Shown here: piece by piece, positions 1 to 6,393 of the stretch
How the letters are laid out: each line of letters opens with the position of its first letter
How positions within the stretch are numbered: the stretch's first letter is position 1
DNA from: Nitrospira_G sp035457545
Lineage (GTDB): Bacteria; Nitrospirota; Nitrospiria; Nitrospirales; Nitrospiraceae
Direction: 5' to 3'
Length of the DNA: 9,397 nucleotides
Assembly (NCBI GenBank): GCA_035457545.1
Contig: DATIBM010000148.1
Coordinates: forward strand, 1-9,397
Program-made: the position numbers and the translations under genes
Notes under the pieces: model-generated
Told to the model about the DNA's origin: nothing
Database searches by the model: none
The model's input: the letters and a program-made list of their open reading frames with translations, nothing else

Positions 1-3000
1 TGGGCACCTTCTGCTTCCGCAGCGCCCGCATGGCCCGACCCTGGATCGAATGATAGGCCCGGCTCCAGGTCGGTCCGTGTTGAAGACGGCAGGCCGAGGC
101 CAGCTCGCAATGGTCGCAGTAAGAGTCCGGGAGGATCACGAATTGTCCCTCACGGATACCGCGGAGCAGGGTCAGGATCGTGCCCTGTAGGAGGGGACCG
201 GCCGTCGAGGTCCAATGGGACGATTCGAAGGACGAGCGATCAATCCTCGGAGTCCAGTGAGGGGCCAGAAAGAGAAACTCGACCAGCTCCGGGTGCAAGG
301 GACCGGCATCGGAAGCGCCGGCTTGGCTTGGATCTGGAATGGCCATCAGGGCATAAAGTGGTGGTTGCAACCGATCACCTCGCAGGGCGGAGGTCAAAAG
401 GTCGCGATCTTCTTTTTTCTGATTGAACCCCTGTTTGTACTTGTAATCGACCACACGCAGGCTTGCATCCTGTTGCCGCTGATCCACGCGGTCCAAGCGG
501 CCCCGAATCTTGATCACGGGCGTCTCCGGCGTCTCGCAGGCTGTGAGCCTCCCCTCGACCTCCAACTCAAATGCGACTGGACGATAGCCGGTTTGAAGGC
601 AATCTTCCCGATCGGACAGAATCGCCTCCTGCACCAGGTCCCTGACAAGGTCCCGTGCGAGGTTCCAGAGGAGCTGATATCCCGTGGCCATGCTCGCTTC
701 ATGGGCGTCAAAGACCTCATGGACTGCCGTGCGGATGATATCGGCCAGCGCGCTGCCGTCGCCAAGGGCATCGGGCCATCCCGCTGCCGTCAGCCGTTTG
801 TAGCAGAGGCGCAGCGCATCATGGCAGAGGGTGCCGATAAGCCTGGGCGCCGGACCTTCATCATGGTCCGGCCGGACCGATTGCAACCCCAGGATGTACC
901 TCCCGAAGTACTGGAAGGGACAGCGAGCATAGGATTCCAGCGCGCTCGGCGAGAATCCCGCCTCGAGCGCCCTGTTCCAATGGTCCGCCAGCGGACCGGT
1001 GAGCCCGTCATAGTCTCCGACCTGACTTGAACCGAATTCCAGCGGACGCAACGAGGCATAGCCCTGTTGAAACAGCTCCACGGGTCGTTCCATCGCCTGC
1101 AACAGATCGCCCGGATCCTGCTGTCGAAGAATCCGGTGAAGGATCACGGTCTGCATCGGAAGCGATCGGATCACCGATGGACGCCGATTCACGAGTTCCG
1201 TGAGCTGTCTGGGAACCGTTTCGTCCTGCTCCGCCGAGAGGCCGTATCGCCGGCGCGCCTCTTCCAGAAAGGTGGAGGAGGCGAGAAACCGCCCTTCAAC
1301 ATCGGCCCGCTGATAGAACAACAACAACCGCGAGGTCGCCGCCTGACAGAGCAGCGCGAAGAGCAGGCGCTCCTCGTCATAGCCGGCCAGCTTTTCATCG
1401 ATCTTGTAGCCCAACGTCGCGTCGAGCACCCGCCGAGACCGGTCGCGCAAGAAGGCATCTTCCCGGATCACACGGGGAAACACCTTTTCGTTCAGCCCGA
1501 TCAGGCAGAGAGCCTTGAACGGCAACCCGCGGGCCGACATGGCGTCCAACACCTGCACACCCTCATGGTCCGCCTCTCCGATCGGGATCACTCCTCGTTC
1601 GAACACCTGCTGCAAGAGGACGGTCCATTCCTCCCACGTCCGCTCCAGTCCCAGACGATCGAGTTGACGCAATCGGTCAAACGCCTCCTGGAGGTCCGCC
1701 GCGACGGACGTCGCATGCTGATCCTTGAGCGTGTTCCCGTCCGACAGCTCGCCGTCCTCGGTCAATCCAGGGATGGAAAGGTGTCGGACAGCGAGCTCAA
1801 GAAACCGATTCGTCAGCTCCGCAACAGTCCCTCGATCCGGCAGCGAACGGCAATCCTCGATCAGCCGCGAAACCAATCGCCAGAGGTGCTCATATTCACG
1901 ACGGCCGACCTTGACCGGCGCCCGATCCTCCTCATCCGAATCCTGATCCCGTTCGTCCTCTTCGCCCCCGCTCAGCGGGTTGGCATTGCTCTCGTCCGTC
2001 TCCTGGCCCGCCGCAACCAAACACCGCCACTCTTGTTCGCCTTTGGTGATACCCAGTTCCTGAACTGCCAGCCGCCAGAGATCCGGCCGCCACTCGAAGG
2101 CTGTAAGACCCGAGCCGTCGGTTCGATAGTAGGGTGAGCTCAACAGATCTAACAGGGTTGTGGCGTAGAAACCCGAGTTCGGCAGCGAGGCCAGTTGCCA
2201 GAGCGTCTTCGTGATCGGCTCGGCAAAGAGTAACCGGACCGCAGTAGAGGTGAAGGGAATACGGTACTGTTCGAACAGCCGCGACAGCAGCGGGGCATAG
2301 GGCTCCAATGTTCGGGCGACGACCCCGATTTCATCAAATCGATAGCCGTGCGTTTCGACGAGCGCGAGAATTGCCCGGCAGACGGCGGCCAGTTCCTCCT
2401 CTGGCCCAACCGTGTGTGTGATCCCTACCTCAAGGCTGTCTTGCCTATTCACAGTTCCCTGCCCCGTTCCCCGGGCGTTCGGAAGGTCCGTGACCGGAGA
2501 GAAGGCCGTGGAAGCAGCCAGCGGCAGGAGACGCCGCTCATAAAACCTCAATGCAAACTTGAATTCCGATGTTTGAACAAGTGGGAAATAGACCGTAGTC
2601 TCCGTTCTTTGTGAGATGCGCTCCAAGAGAGACAGTTGGACCTGTGAAAGGTCGTAGAAACCGTAGTAGATGGCCTGCCTGAGGTGAGGCAGAAACGTGG
2701 AATGGGAGATCCAAGGAAGAACGTCGGCCGCCAGGTCGTCGGCTGAGCCGATGCCAAGGACCCGGCTGCCCTCCAGAATACCGGCGTAGAGGGTGAACAG
2801 GGCCTCCAGCCAGGGACAGTCTTCCGGATCAAACTGCCCTTCCCGAACGGCCTGGATGGCAGCGGCAGGATCGACCGCGCCGTCCTTCATGTCGCGCAGG
2901 GTGGCCCAGAGCGCGGCCCAGGTGCCGGCGGCGGTCCCGAGCTGTTCCAGGGGTTCCAGGCCGGACCATGGCCTCTCCAACACGATATGCCGCGCCAACT

Positions 3001-3289
3001 GTTCGAAACAGAAGTCGTCCACCAATGCCGGCGGCCGGCTCTCGGAATCATCGAGGGCTCGTTCCGACGTCAACTTCAGCACCAATTGATGGAAGGTCAG
3101 AAAGTGGACATGCAGCAGAGGCAATCGTGCGTCCAGCACGAGCAACCGCCGCAGCCGATCGATAAGCAACTGCGAGGGAACGATGATGGCGAGAGGGGCC
3201 AGGGGCTCGCCTGTCTTCAGGCGGCGCACGTCCTCGACGAGGGCTGATTCAAGCGCGGGATGGAAGGGGCCGGTGCAAACGCGGAGCAT
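1..3289 (-). CDS. AddB-type helicase-nuclease subunit (PD-(D/E)XK nuclease, 4Fe-4S), 3' end cut by window edge
   Basis: The frame stays open for 1096 codons from the ATG at 3289 to the left edge. An in-frame TGA at 3341-3343 leaves no other ATG, GTG or TTG upstream, so the start is well fixed although no clear Shine-Dalgarno precedes it. Family members process double-strand breaks for RecA recombination, normally paired with an AddA helicase-nuclease. Residues 1-~780 resemble the AddB helicase-like region: a block at ~293-325 (GPEEELAAV), one at ~578-606 (MSARGLPFKAL, then GLNEKVFPR) and one at ~637-665 (YDEERLLFALL). The Walker A site expected near residue 7 is degraded (TGPFHPALES, no GKT/S). 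The nuclease is intact: H823, D933 (GRLDRVD), D948 and K950 (VDYKYK). Cys790 plus Cys1058, Cys1061 and Cys1067 (CxxCxxxxxC) match the AddB iron-sulfur cluster pattern. Only a short tail should be missing. The AddB assignment is inference from these motifs; a broader RecB-like nuclease is the alternative. Confidence 0.9.
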   Translation of the reverse strand, partial: MLRVCTGPFHPALESALVEDVRRLKTGEPLAPLAIIVPSQLLIDRLRRLLVLDARLPLLHVHFLTFHQLVLKLTSERALDDSESRPPALVDDFCFEQLARHIVLERPWSGLEPLEQLGTAAGTWAALWATLRDMKDGAVDPAAAIQAVREGQFDPEDCPWLEALFTLYAGILEGSRVLGIGSADDLAADVLPWISHSTFLPHLRQAIYYGFYDLSQVQLSLLERISQRTETTVYFPLVQTSEFKFALRFYERRLLPLAASTAFSPVTDLPNARGTGQGTVNRQDSLEVGITHTVGPEEELAAVCRAILALVETHGYRFDEIGVVARTLEPYAPLLSRLFEQYRIPFTSTAVRLLFAEPITKTLWQLASLPNSGFYATTLLDLLSSPYYRTDGSGLTAFEWRPDLWRLAVQELGITKGEQEWRCLVAAGQETDESNANPLSGGEEDERDQDSDEEDRAPVKVGRREYEHLWRLVSRLIEDCRSLPDRGTVAELTNRFLELAVRHLSIPGLTEDGELSDGNTLKDQHATSVAADLQEAFDRLRQLDRLGLERTWEEWTVLLQQVFERGVIPIGEADHEGVQVLDAMSARGLPFKALCLIGLNEKVFPRVIREDAFLRDRSRRVLDATLGYKIDEKLAGYDEERLLFALLCQAATSRLLLFYQRADVEGRFLASSTFLEEARRRYGLSAEQDETVPRQLTELVNRRPSVIRSLPMQTVILHRILRQQDPGDLLQAMERPVELFQQGYASLRPLEFGSSQVGDYDGLTGPLADHWNRALEAGFSPSALESYARCPFQYFGRYILGLQSVRPDHDEGPAPRLIGTLCHDALRLCYKRLTAAGWPDALGDGSALADIIRTAVHEVFDAHEASMATGYQLLWNLARDLVRDLVQEAILSDREDCLQTGYRPVAFELEVEGRLTACETPETPVIKIRGRLDRVDQRQQDASLRVVDYKYKQGFNQKKEDRDLLTSALRGDRLQPPLYALMAIPDPSQAGASDAGPLHPELVEFLFLAPHWTPRIDRSSFESSHWTSTAGPLLQGTILTLLRGIREGQFVILPDSYCDHCELASACRLQHGPTWSRAYHSIQGRAMRALRKQKVP

Positions 3290-3300
3290 TGCGCGCGTGT

Positions 3301-3389
3301 TTCGTGAGGCGCAAACGTGAAGCGGAGAGAGCGGGTTCAGTCAGCGCCCTTGCTCGCCACGCTTCACGGGCGGCGAAGCACGTGAACGG
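3301..3389. repeat. CGTGA-rich intergenic stretch with a 9-bp inverted repeat
   Basis: The gap between the zinc-ribbon gene and the AddB-type gene holds CGTGA at 3304-3308, 3316-3320 and 3381-3385 and its complement TCACG at 3364-3368. CGTGAAGCG (3316-3324) and CGCTTCACG (3360-3368) form a perfect 9-bp inverted repeat around 35 bases. No T-run follows, so it does not look like an intrinsic terminator. It may be a degenerate genome-wide intergenic repeat, which cannot be tested within the window. Confidence 0.35.
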
Positions 3390-3548
3390 CTACCCGGTCT
3401 CCGGGCCAAGCAGCTCGCCGTTGCAATCCACGCAGGCCCAGTCGCCGTCGATGAAAGACATGGGATCTCCGCAAATCGGGCAGTCGGGAGGCGGCCCCTT
3501 GTCAATCCGAGGGAGAATCGGCAACTCGATATCGTCTTCTTCGACCAT
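3390..3548 (-). CDS. Small zinc-ribbon protein, 52 aa
   Basis: A short ORF starts with ATG at 3548 and has a good Shine-Dalgarno (AGGAG, about six bases upstream of the start codon). The product has an acidic N-terminus (MVEEDDIELP), a proline-rich linker, then CPIC at residues 23-26 and CVDC at 39-42. Two CxxC pairs 12 residues apart are the signature of a one-zinc rubredoxin-like ribbon. No function can be named from the sequence. It lies 60 bases downstream of the thioredoxin-fold gene on the same strand, so the two are probably co-transcribed, and about 100 bases upstream of the AddB-type gene. A GC-rich hairpin (CCCGG-AGA-CCGGG on the minus strand) covers its last codons. The coding call rests on the ribosome-binding site, the paired cysteines and the lack of any competing gene. 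Confidence 0.72.
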   Translation of the reverse strand: MVEEDDIELPILPRIDKGPPPDCPICGDPMSFIDGDWACVDCNGELLGPETG

Positions 3549-3608
3549 GAGGACTCCTGTTCCCGTGGGGCGTCTGAAGGGTTTTGCGCCAGGTCCGGAG
3601 GCTCTGCG

Positions 3609-3875
3609 TCAGGCCTGGCGCTGTTTGATCTTCTGTTCCAGCGCCTTTTCAGCGCTTTGCCGGCTGGGCACGCCGATAAAGGTCAGCCGCCCGTCAATGA
3701 TCGTGGCCGGCACGGCCCGGATGGCATGGCGTTCGGCCAGCTCCTGTCCGTCCGGGGTGGTGATGTCCACCTCGCGGTAGCTGAAGCTGTATTTCACACG
3801 CAATTCCTTCCAGAGGCTCTTGGCCGAGGGGCACGCGCCGCAGGAGGGAGAGACCAATAGGGTAATGTTCGGCAT
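3609..3875 (-). CDS. Thioredoxin-fold (glutaredoxin-like) protein with CGAC motif, 88 aa
   Basis: This is a compact single-domain thioredoxin fold. It opens with a beta strand (ITLLVS) leading into the redox motif SPSCGACPSAK, with Cys12 and Cys15, and has the expected cis-proline loop at residue 56 (AVPATIIDG). The length of 88 residues fits the glutaredoxin or small-thioredoxin class. It probably performs cytoplasmic thiol-disulfide exchange; there is no signal peptide. The CGAC active site differs from both thioredoxin CGPC and glutaredoxin CPYC, so the substrate and electron donor are unknown. The ATG at 3875 has AAGGA about nine bases upstream. It is the first gene of a likely unit with the zinc-ribbon ORF at 3390-3548 and perhaps the AddB-type gene, and it is divergent from the zinc-ribbon gene at 4057. 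Confidence 0.93.
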   Translation of the reverse strand: MPNITLLVSPSCGACPSAKSLWKELRVKYSFSYREVDITTPDGQELAERHAIRAVPATIIDGRLTFIGVPSRQSAEKALEQKIKQRQA

Positions 3876-3905
3876 AGGGCGATTCCTTGATGAACGAGAG
3901 GGAAA

Positions 3906-3935
3906 ATCTTAACACCCCGGAAAAAGCAGGCGCAA
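3906..3935 (-). promoter_or_regulatory. Possible promoter for the thioredoxin-fold gene
   Basis: On the minus strand TTGCGC (3930-3935) and TAAGAT (3906-3911) are separated by 18 bases, about 30 bases ahead of the ATG at 3875. Matches to the sigma-70 consensus are 3/6 and 4/6, so this is only suggestive. Confidence 0.3.
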
Positions 3936-3971
3936 GGGCGACGCCGAGGCTGTGCGATGGAAGCGGCGCGC

Positions 3972-3977
3972 TATACT
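3972..3977 (+). promoter_or_regulatory. Possible -10 element (TATACT) for the plus-strand zinc-ribbon gene
   Basis: TATACT matches five of six sigma-70 -10 bases and lies about 80 bases before the ATG at 4057. No convincing -35 hexamer is found 16-18 bases upstream, so the call is weak. Confidence 0.27.
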
Positions 3978-4056
3978 GGTCATGACGGCGCCGTTGAGTC
4001 GCCGCGATGGAACGAGGGACAGGAAGCCCCTCGCAGGCGGGAGCCAAGGAGGGATC

Positions 4057-4218
4057 ATGGGACAAACTGCCGCTTATTGCAGCGACTGCTATAACAAGGT
4101 CGCACGCTCCGAGGACGCGGGAGTCAAGGCTGCGGAGAACGAAGGCAAAACCCCGATGACCAAACAGGGGTCCTGCGCGAAATGCGGCAAGGCCGCAGTC
4201 GTCGTGTATTACGAGTGA
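4057..4218 (+). CDS. Small zinc-ribbon protein, 53 aa
   Basis: The frame is open from 3952, but the ATG at 4057 is preceded by a strong Shine-Dalgarno (AAGGAGG, about five bases away), and the codons before it do not look like protein, so translation should start here. The product carries CSDC at residues 8-11 and CAKC at 40-43, with a charged lysine- and glutamate-rich middle. Two CxxC pairs suggest a zinc-binding treble-clef or ribbon of unknown role. It is the only plus-strand gene in the window. Its TGA at 4216-4218 lies inside the end of the convergent DUF6279-type gene, so the two 3' ends overlap by 10 bases. It is not an obvious paralogue of the other small zinc-ribbon protein at 3390-3548, because the spacing between its cysteine pairs is much longer (28 against 12 residues). 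Confidence 0.77.
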   Translation: MGQTAAYCSDCYNKVARSEDAGVKAAENEGKTPMTKQGSCAKCGKAAVVVYYE

Positions 4219-5066
4219 GTTTCCGTCTCGAGGGCACGGATCTGCCCGATCAGTTTTTGGAGGCGGCGCGACACATGGTCCCGTTGGCGGGGCGTCAAGA
4301 TCCTATCGATCCGAAGAGCCAGGGTCTTGACGCCGGCGCGCCAGTCGCGAACGGCGTCACGATACCAGGCGGGCGCCGCGTGATGCTGGTGGATCAGGAC
4401 CTCCCGCCACTCTCCTGCTGCCGTCGCAGACGTGAGGGGACGGCGCAACAGCGCAAGCCATCTCTGTTGTTGCTCCTTCCGATAGCGAAACCACAGCGGC
4501 TCACTGTCGGGTAATACGCGGCTCCAGGCGCGAATCTGCGCCCGTTGCTCCTTGGACAGGGACCCCGTCCAGTCCTGTACAAGCTCAACGGTCTGCTCAC
4601 CTCGCTTCCGAATGCGATCCTCCACCGGCCCTTCGGCCAGACGGGCGGTCTTCTCGTTCTCACGCAATAAGACCGACTCCAGATGCTCCACTTGCGAGGG
4701 CGCCATCGAAACCAGCAACGGGCTGCCGCCTGCCACTGCTCGATCCATGAGGTCGGCCCGCAACCGTTCGAGAACCTCGTAGAACCAGTCAATATCGTCG
4801 CCGGTCAATCCCCGTTCCACCCTGCTTTTGACCTCGGCGAGGAAACGTTCGTACTCGGGCAAGGCCTCGCGGCGATGACGAGATAGAACCGGCTTGAGGC
4901 GGGTGATGAGTTCCGCTCGTTGCTCGGAGGTCAGGTTGAAATAGTGATCGGCCTGCCAAGCAACCAGGGAATCTGCATGGCGATAGGCAAAGGGAATCGC
5001 CGCGCAACCGGCCGTGACTGCCACGACGCAGGCGACGATCCATCGTTTTAGATGACGAAATCCCAC
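4209..5066 (-). CDS. DUF6279-type lipoprotein, 285 aa
   Basis: The N-terminus is a lipoprotein signal: RHLKR, a hydrophobic stretch, then the lipobox VTAGC with Cys21 as the lipidated residue. The mature part begins AAIPFAYRHADSLVAWQADH and continues with FNLTSEQRAEL, a pattern I associate with the DUF6279 lipoprotein family. The remainder is charged, helical and rich in Arg, Glu and Gln (for example RHRREALPEYERFLAEV), with no catalytic motif I recognise. It should be anchored to a membrane facing the periplasm; its function is unknown. The start codon is GTG at 5066 with AGGGG about five bases ahead. Its TAA end overlaps the plus-strand zinc-ribbon gene by 10 bases. It is separated from the proline-rich gene upstream by 233 bases holding a strong hairpin, so it is probably transcribed on its own. 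Confidence 0.88.
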   Translation of the reverse strand: MGFRHLKRWIVACVVAVTAGCAAIPFAYRHADSLVAWQADHYFNLTSEQRAELITRLKPVLSRHRREALPEYERFLAEVKSRVERGLTGDDIDWFYEVLERLRADLMDRAVAGGSPLLVSMAPSQVEHLESVLLRENEKTARLAEGPVEDRIRKRGEQTVELVQDWTGSLSKEQRAQIRAWSRVLPDSEPLWFRYRKEQQQRWLALLRRPLTSATAAGEWREVLIHQHHAAPAWYRDAVRDWRAGVKTLALRIDRILTPRQRDHVSRRLQKLIGQIRALETETHS

Positions 5067-5163
5067 GCGGCCCCTGTGCAGACCATGGGAGGAGGATTCT
5101 CGTTCGCTCTGCAGGAACGGGCTTCGATCATCTCACAGCCCCCTCGTGGATGCCATCAGGCCG

Positions 5164-5197
5164 CGACGGAAAGGCCGGGACACGGCCCTTTCCGTCG
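5164..5197 (-). terminator. Strong GC-rich hairpin between 5300 stop and 5066 start, terminator-like but no U-tract
   Basis: An 11-bp perfect stem (CGACGGAAAGG at 5164-5174 with CCTTTCCGTCG at 5187-5197) is extended by CCG/CGG with one bulged C around the loop GGACA. It sits in the 233-base gap between the proline-rich gene and the DUF6279-type gene. No T-run follows on either strand, so it may be a transcript-end stabiliser, a Rho-linked element or a protein-binding palindrome rather than a classical terminator. The rest of the gap shows no gene. Confidence 0.45.
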
Positions 5198-5299
5198 GCT
5201 CGGGCGATCCGGACTGCCGCACAGGGCCACCGATCTCACCGGCATCGTGCCCGACCATGGCGACCTTGAATCGATCGCACAGCCAGTCGATGCCGTTGC

Positions 5300-5671
5300 T
5301 CACGGAGATGCGGCGGGCGCATGCGGCGGGTCCGGAATCGGCCGCGCAGGAGGCACGGTTGGCGGAGGAGCGTTCTTTTGTGACAGTGTCTCGTCAAAAG
5401 GCAGTTCCGGCGCCGGTTGATCCGGCGGAACGCTGGCCTTGGGATGGGGAATCGCCTCCGGCGGCGTCCTCATTTCTGGACTCACGCTCGGAGGTGCTGG
5501 AAGGGGTATCGGCGGCGGCGGGTTGCCGGCATCCTCCCTCACATCGGGAGGTGGCGGCGGCACCAGGTCGGCGGCCCATGACGGTTGAGATGGGGCCAGG
5601 AGCCATCCAGCCGTCACTGCCATCCACGCCACTTCCCTAAGGCCGTTCGAACAGGACCATCGGCCGGTCAT
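5300..5671 (-). CDS. Secreted proline-rich protein, about 123 aa; paralogue of the next gene upstream
   Basis: The product has a signal peptide (hydrophobic stretch WMAVTAGWLLAPSQPSWA, likely cut before ADL) and then a low-complexity chain rich in proline, with PPPPPD, NPPPPIPLPAPP and PPEAIPHPKASVPPDQPAPE. The last part aligns with the neighbouring gene (YPETIPNPESVVPPPQVDPD), so the two are tandem paralogues. It is probably a disordered periplasmic or cell-surface protein; no function is known to me. The start is uncertain. The ATG at 5671 gives a charged n-region but has GGAGG 14 bases away. ATG at 5692 lacks an SD and 5728 overlaps a hairpin. ATG at 5623 would match the paralogue's start context but leaves an uncharged signal. 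The coding call rests on the homology and signal peptide. Confidence 0.66.
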   Translation of the reverse strand: MTGRWSCSNGLREVAWMAVTAGWLLAPSQPSWAADLVPPPPPDVREDAGNPPPPIPLPAPPSVSPEMRTPPEAIPHPKASVPPDQPAPELPFDETLSQKNAPPPTVPPARPIPDPPHAPAASP

Positions 5672-5707
5672 ACGTATTGTTTTGTCCTCCATGAGCCGAC
5701 AATACCA

Positions 5708-5723
5708 TCGGCCCGACGGCCGA
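5708..5723 (-). terminator. Small GC hairpin downstream of the proline-rich gene at 5762-6163
   Basis: TCGGCC and GGCCGA form a 6-bp stem around a 4-base loop, about 40 bases past the stop codon at 5762. On the minus strand it is followed by TGGTATTGT, only a weak T-rich tail, so termination would be inefficient at best. Confidence 0.28.
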
Positions 5724-5761
5724 CCCACTAGGGCGATCCCCAGCCTGACTGCAGCCTGTTG

Positions 5762-6163
5762 CTAATGTCTCGGTGTGCCGGGAGGGACCGGCGTGGGCGG
5801 AGCTGGAACGGGGTCGGGCGGAACAGGATCAGAAGGACCGGGGTTGGGAGTTGGTTGCGGGACCGGAGAATCCTTCAGCCGCTCCCTAGTCGCGGGATTG
5901 ATGGCCATATCAGGATCAACCTGAGGCGGAGGGACGACTGATTCGGGATTCGGGATGGTTTCAGGATACTGTTGAATGCCGGGATCGATCTCGGGCGGCG
6001 GCAGCGGCGGCATTAAACCCGGTTGTTGAGGAGACCTGCCCTGCCCACCGGGAGCCGAGGGTGAATCGGCTTCTCCCTTGCCGTCCGCGCTCCTCGCATG
6101 CTGCGACTGGCCGATGATCGCCACGGTAAGAAGCAGAACAGAAGCCATTCGACCCAATGCCAT
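5762..6163 (-). CDS. Secreted proline-rich protein, about 133 aa
   Basis: The ATG at 6163 is preferred because GAGGTGG sits about five bases ahead. The upstream ATG at 6187 would add eight residues with a more distant AAGGA. The N-terminus MALGRMASVLLLTVAII then HARSADG is a Sec signal peptide, probably cut after ARSA. The mature protein is proline-rich and acidic, with a patterned core: PPLPPPEIDPGIQQYPETIP, NPESVVPPPQVDPD and INPATRERLK. It ends in a P-x-P rich tail (PVPPDPVPAPPTPVPPG). The DPGI...PPxVDPDM...NPxTR layout recalls small periplasmic proteins of unknown function seen in various environmental Proteobacteria and Nitrospirae; this is memory, not a search. The downstream neighbour at 5300-5671 is a diverged copy. 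It is likely unstructured and periplasmic. Confidence 0.74.
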   Translation of the reverse strand: MALGRMASVLLLTVAIIGQSQHARSADGKGEADSPSAPGGQGRSPQQPGLMPPLPPPEIDPGIQQYPETIPNPESVVPPPQVDPDMAINPATRERLKDSPVPQPTPNPGPSDPVPPDPVPAPPTPVPPGTPRH

Positions 6164-6218
6164 CACGCCACCTCGCTCTGAGATCAAGGCGATGATCCTT
6201 GAGGCACCGCCTCTGAAG

Positions 6219-6246
6219 ATTCTGAGTTAAACCTACCCATTAACAA
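6219..6246 (-). promoter_or_regulatory. Possible promoter for the proline-rich gene at 5762-6163
   Basis: On the minus strand TTGTTA (6241-6246) and CAGAAT (6219-6224) are 16 bases apart, each matching four of six sigma-70 consensus bases. The predicted transcript would start about 50 bases before the ATG at 6163. Confidence 0.33.
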
Positions 6247-6251
6247 GAATT

Positions 6252-6266
6252 TGCCCAACTGGGGCA
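6252..6266 (-). terminator. Weak hairpin downstream of the cysteine-rich gene
   Basis: TGCCC and GGGCA form a 5-bp stem with a 5-base loop. On the minus strand it is followed by AATTCTTGTT, a loose T-rich run. It lies about 130 bases after the cysteine-rich gene's stop at 6394, so its role is doubtful. Confidence 0.22.
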
Positions 6267-6393
6267 TTCCCTAGCGGAACGCAAAATGAATGCATCGGCA
6301 AGATCCGGGTGGGACAATGGGAGGATCGCAGCCCGTCCCGCCAGGTGAGCGGTTTTCGGATGGGACCTAAACGAAGCGGGTGTCTGAGAGAGG

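Noticed and set aside
215..1030. Plus-strand ORF of 271 codons
   Set aside because: It lies antisense to the nuclease domain of the AddB-type gene, whose motifs are unmistakable in the opposite strand. The translation has no recognisable domain; long antisense frames are common in GC-rich DNA.
1067..2137. Plus-strand ORF of 356 codons
   Set aside because: It is antisense to conserved helicase-like motifs of the AddB-type gene (for example GLNEKVFPR), has Arg/Gln/Pro-rich composition typical of shadow frames, and no convincing ribosome-binding site.
3952..4056. N-terminal extension of the plus-strand zinc-ribbon ORF
   Set aside because: The strong Shine-Dalgarno just before the ATG at 4057 and the arginine-rich, non-protein-like extension indicate the shorter start.
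5146..5640. Plus-strand ORF of 164 codons
   Set aside because: Antisense shadow of the proline-rich gene; proline codons read in reverse give the Gly/Arg/Ala/Ser-rich translation.
6201..6213. GAGGC-ACC-GCCTC hairpin in the leader of the proline-rich gene
   Set aside because: Five-base stem competing with the neighbouring TCAAGG/CCTTGA pairing; likely chance in GC-rich DNA.
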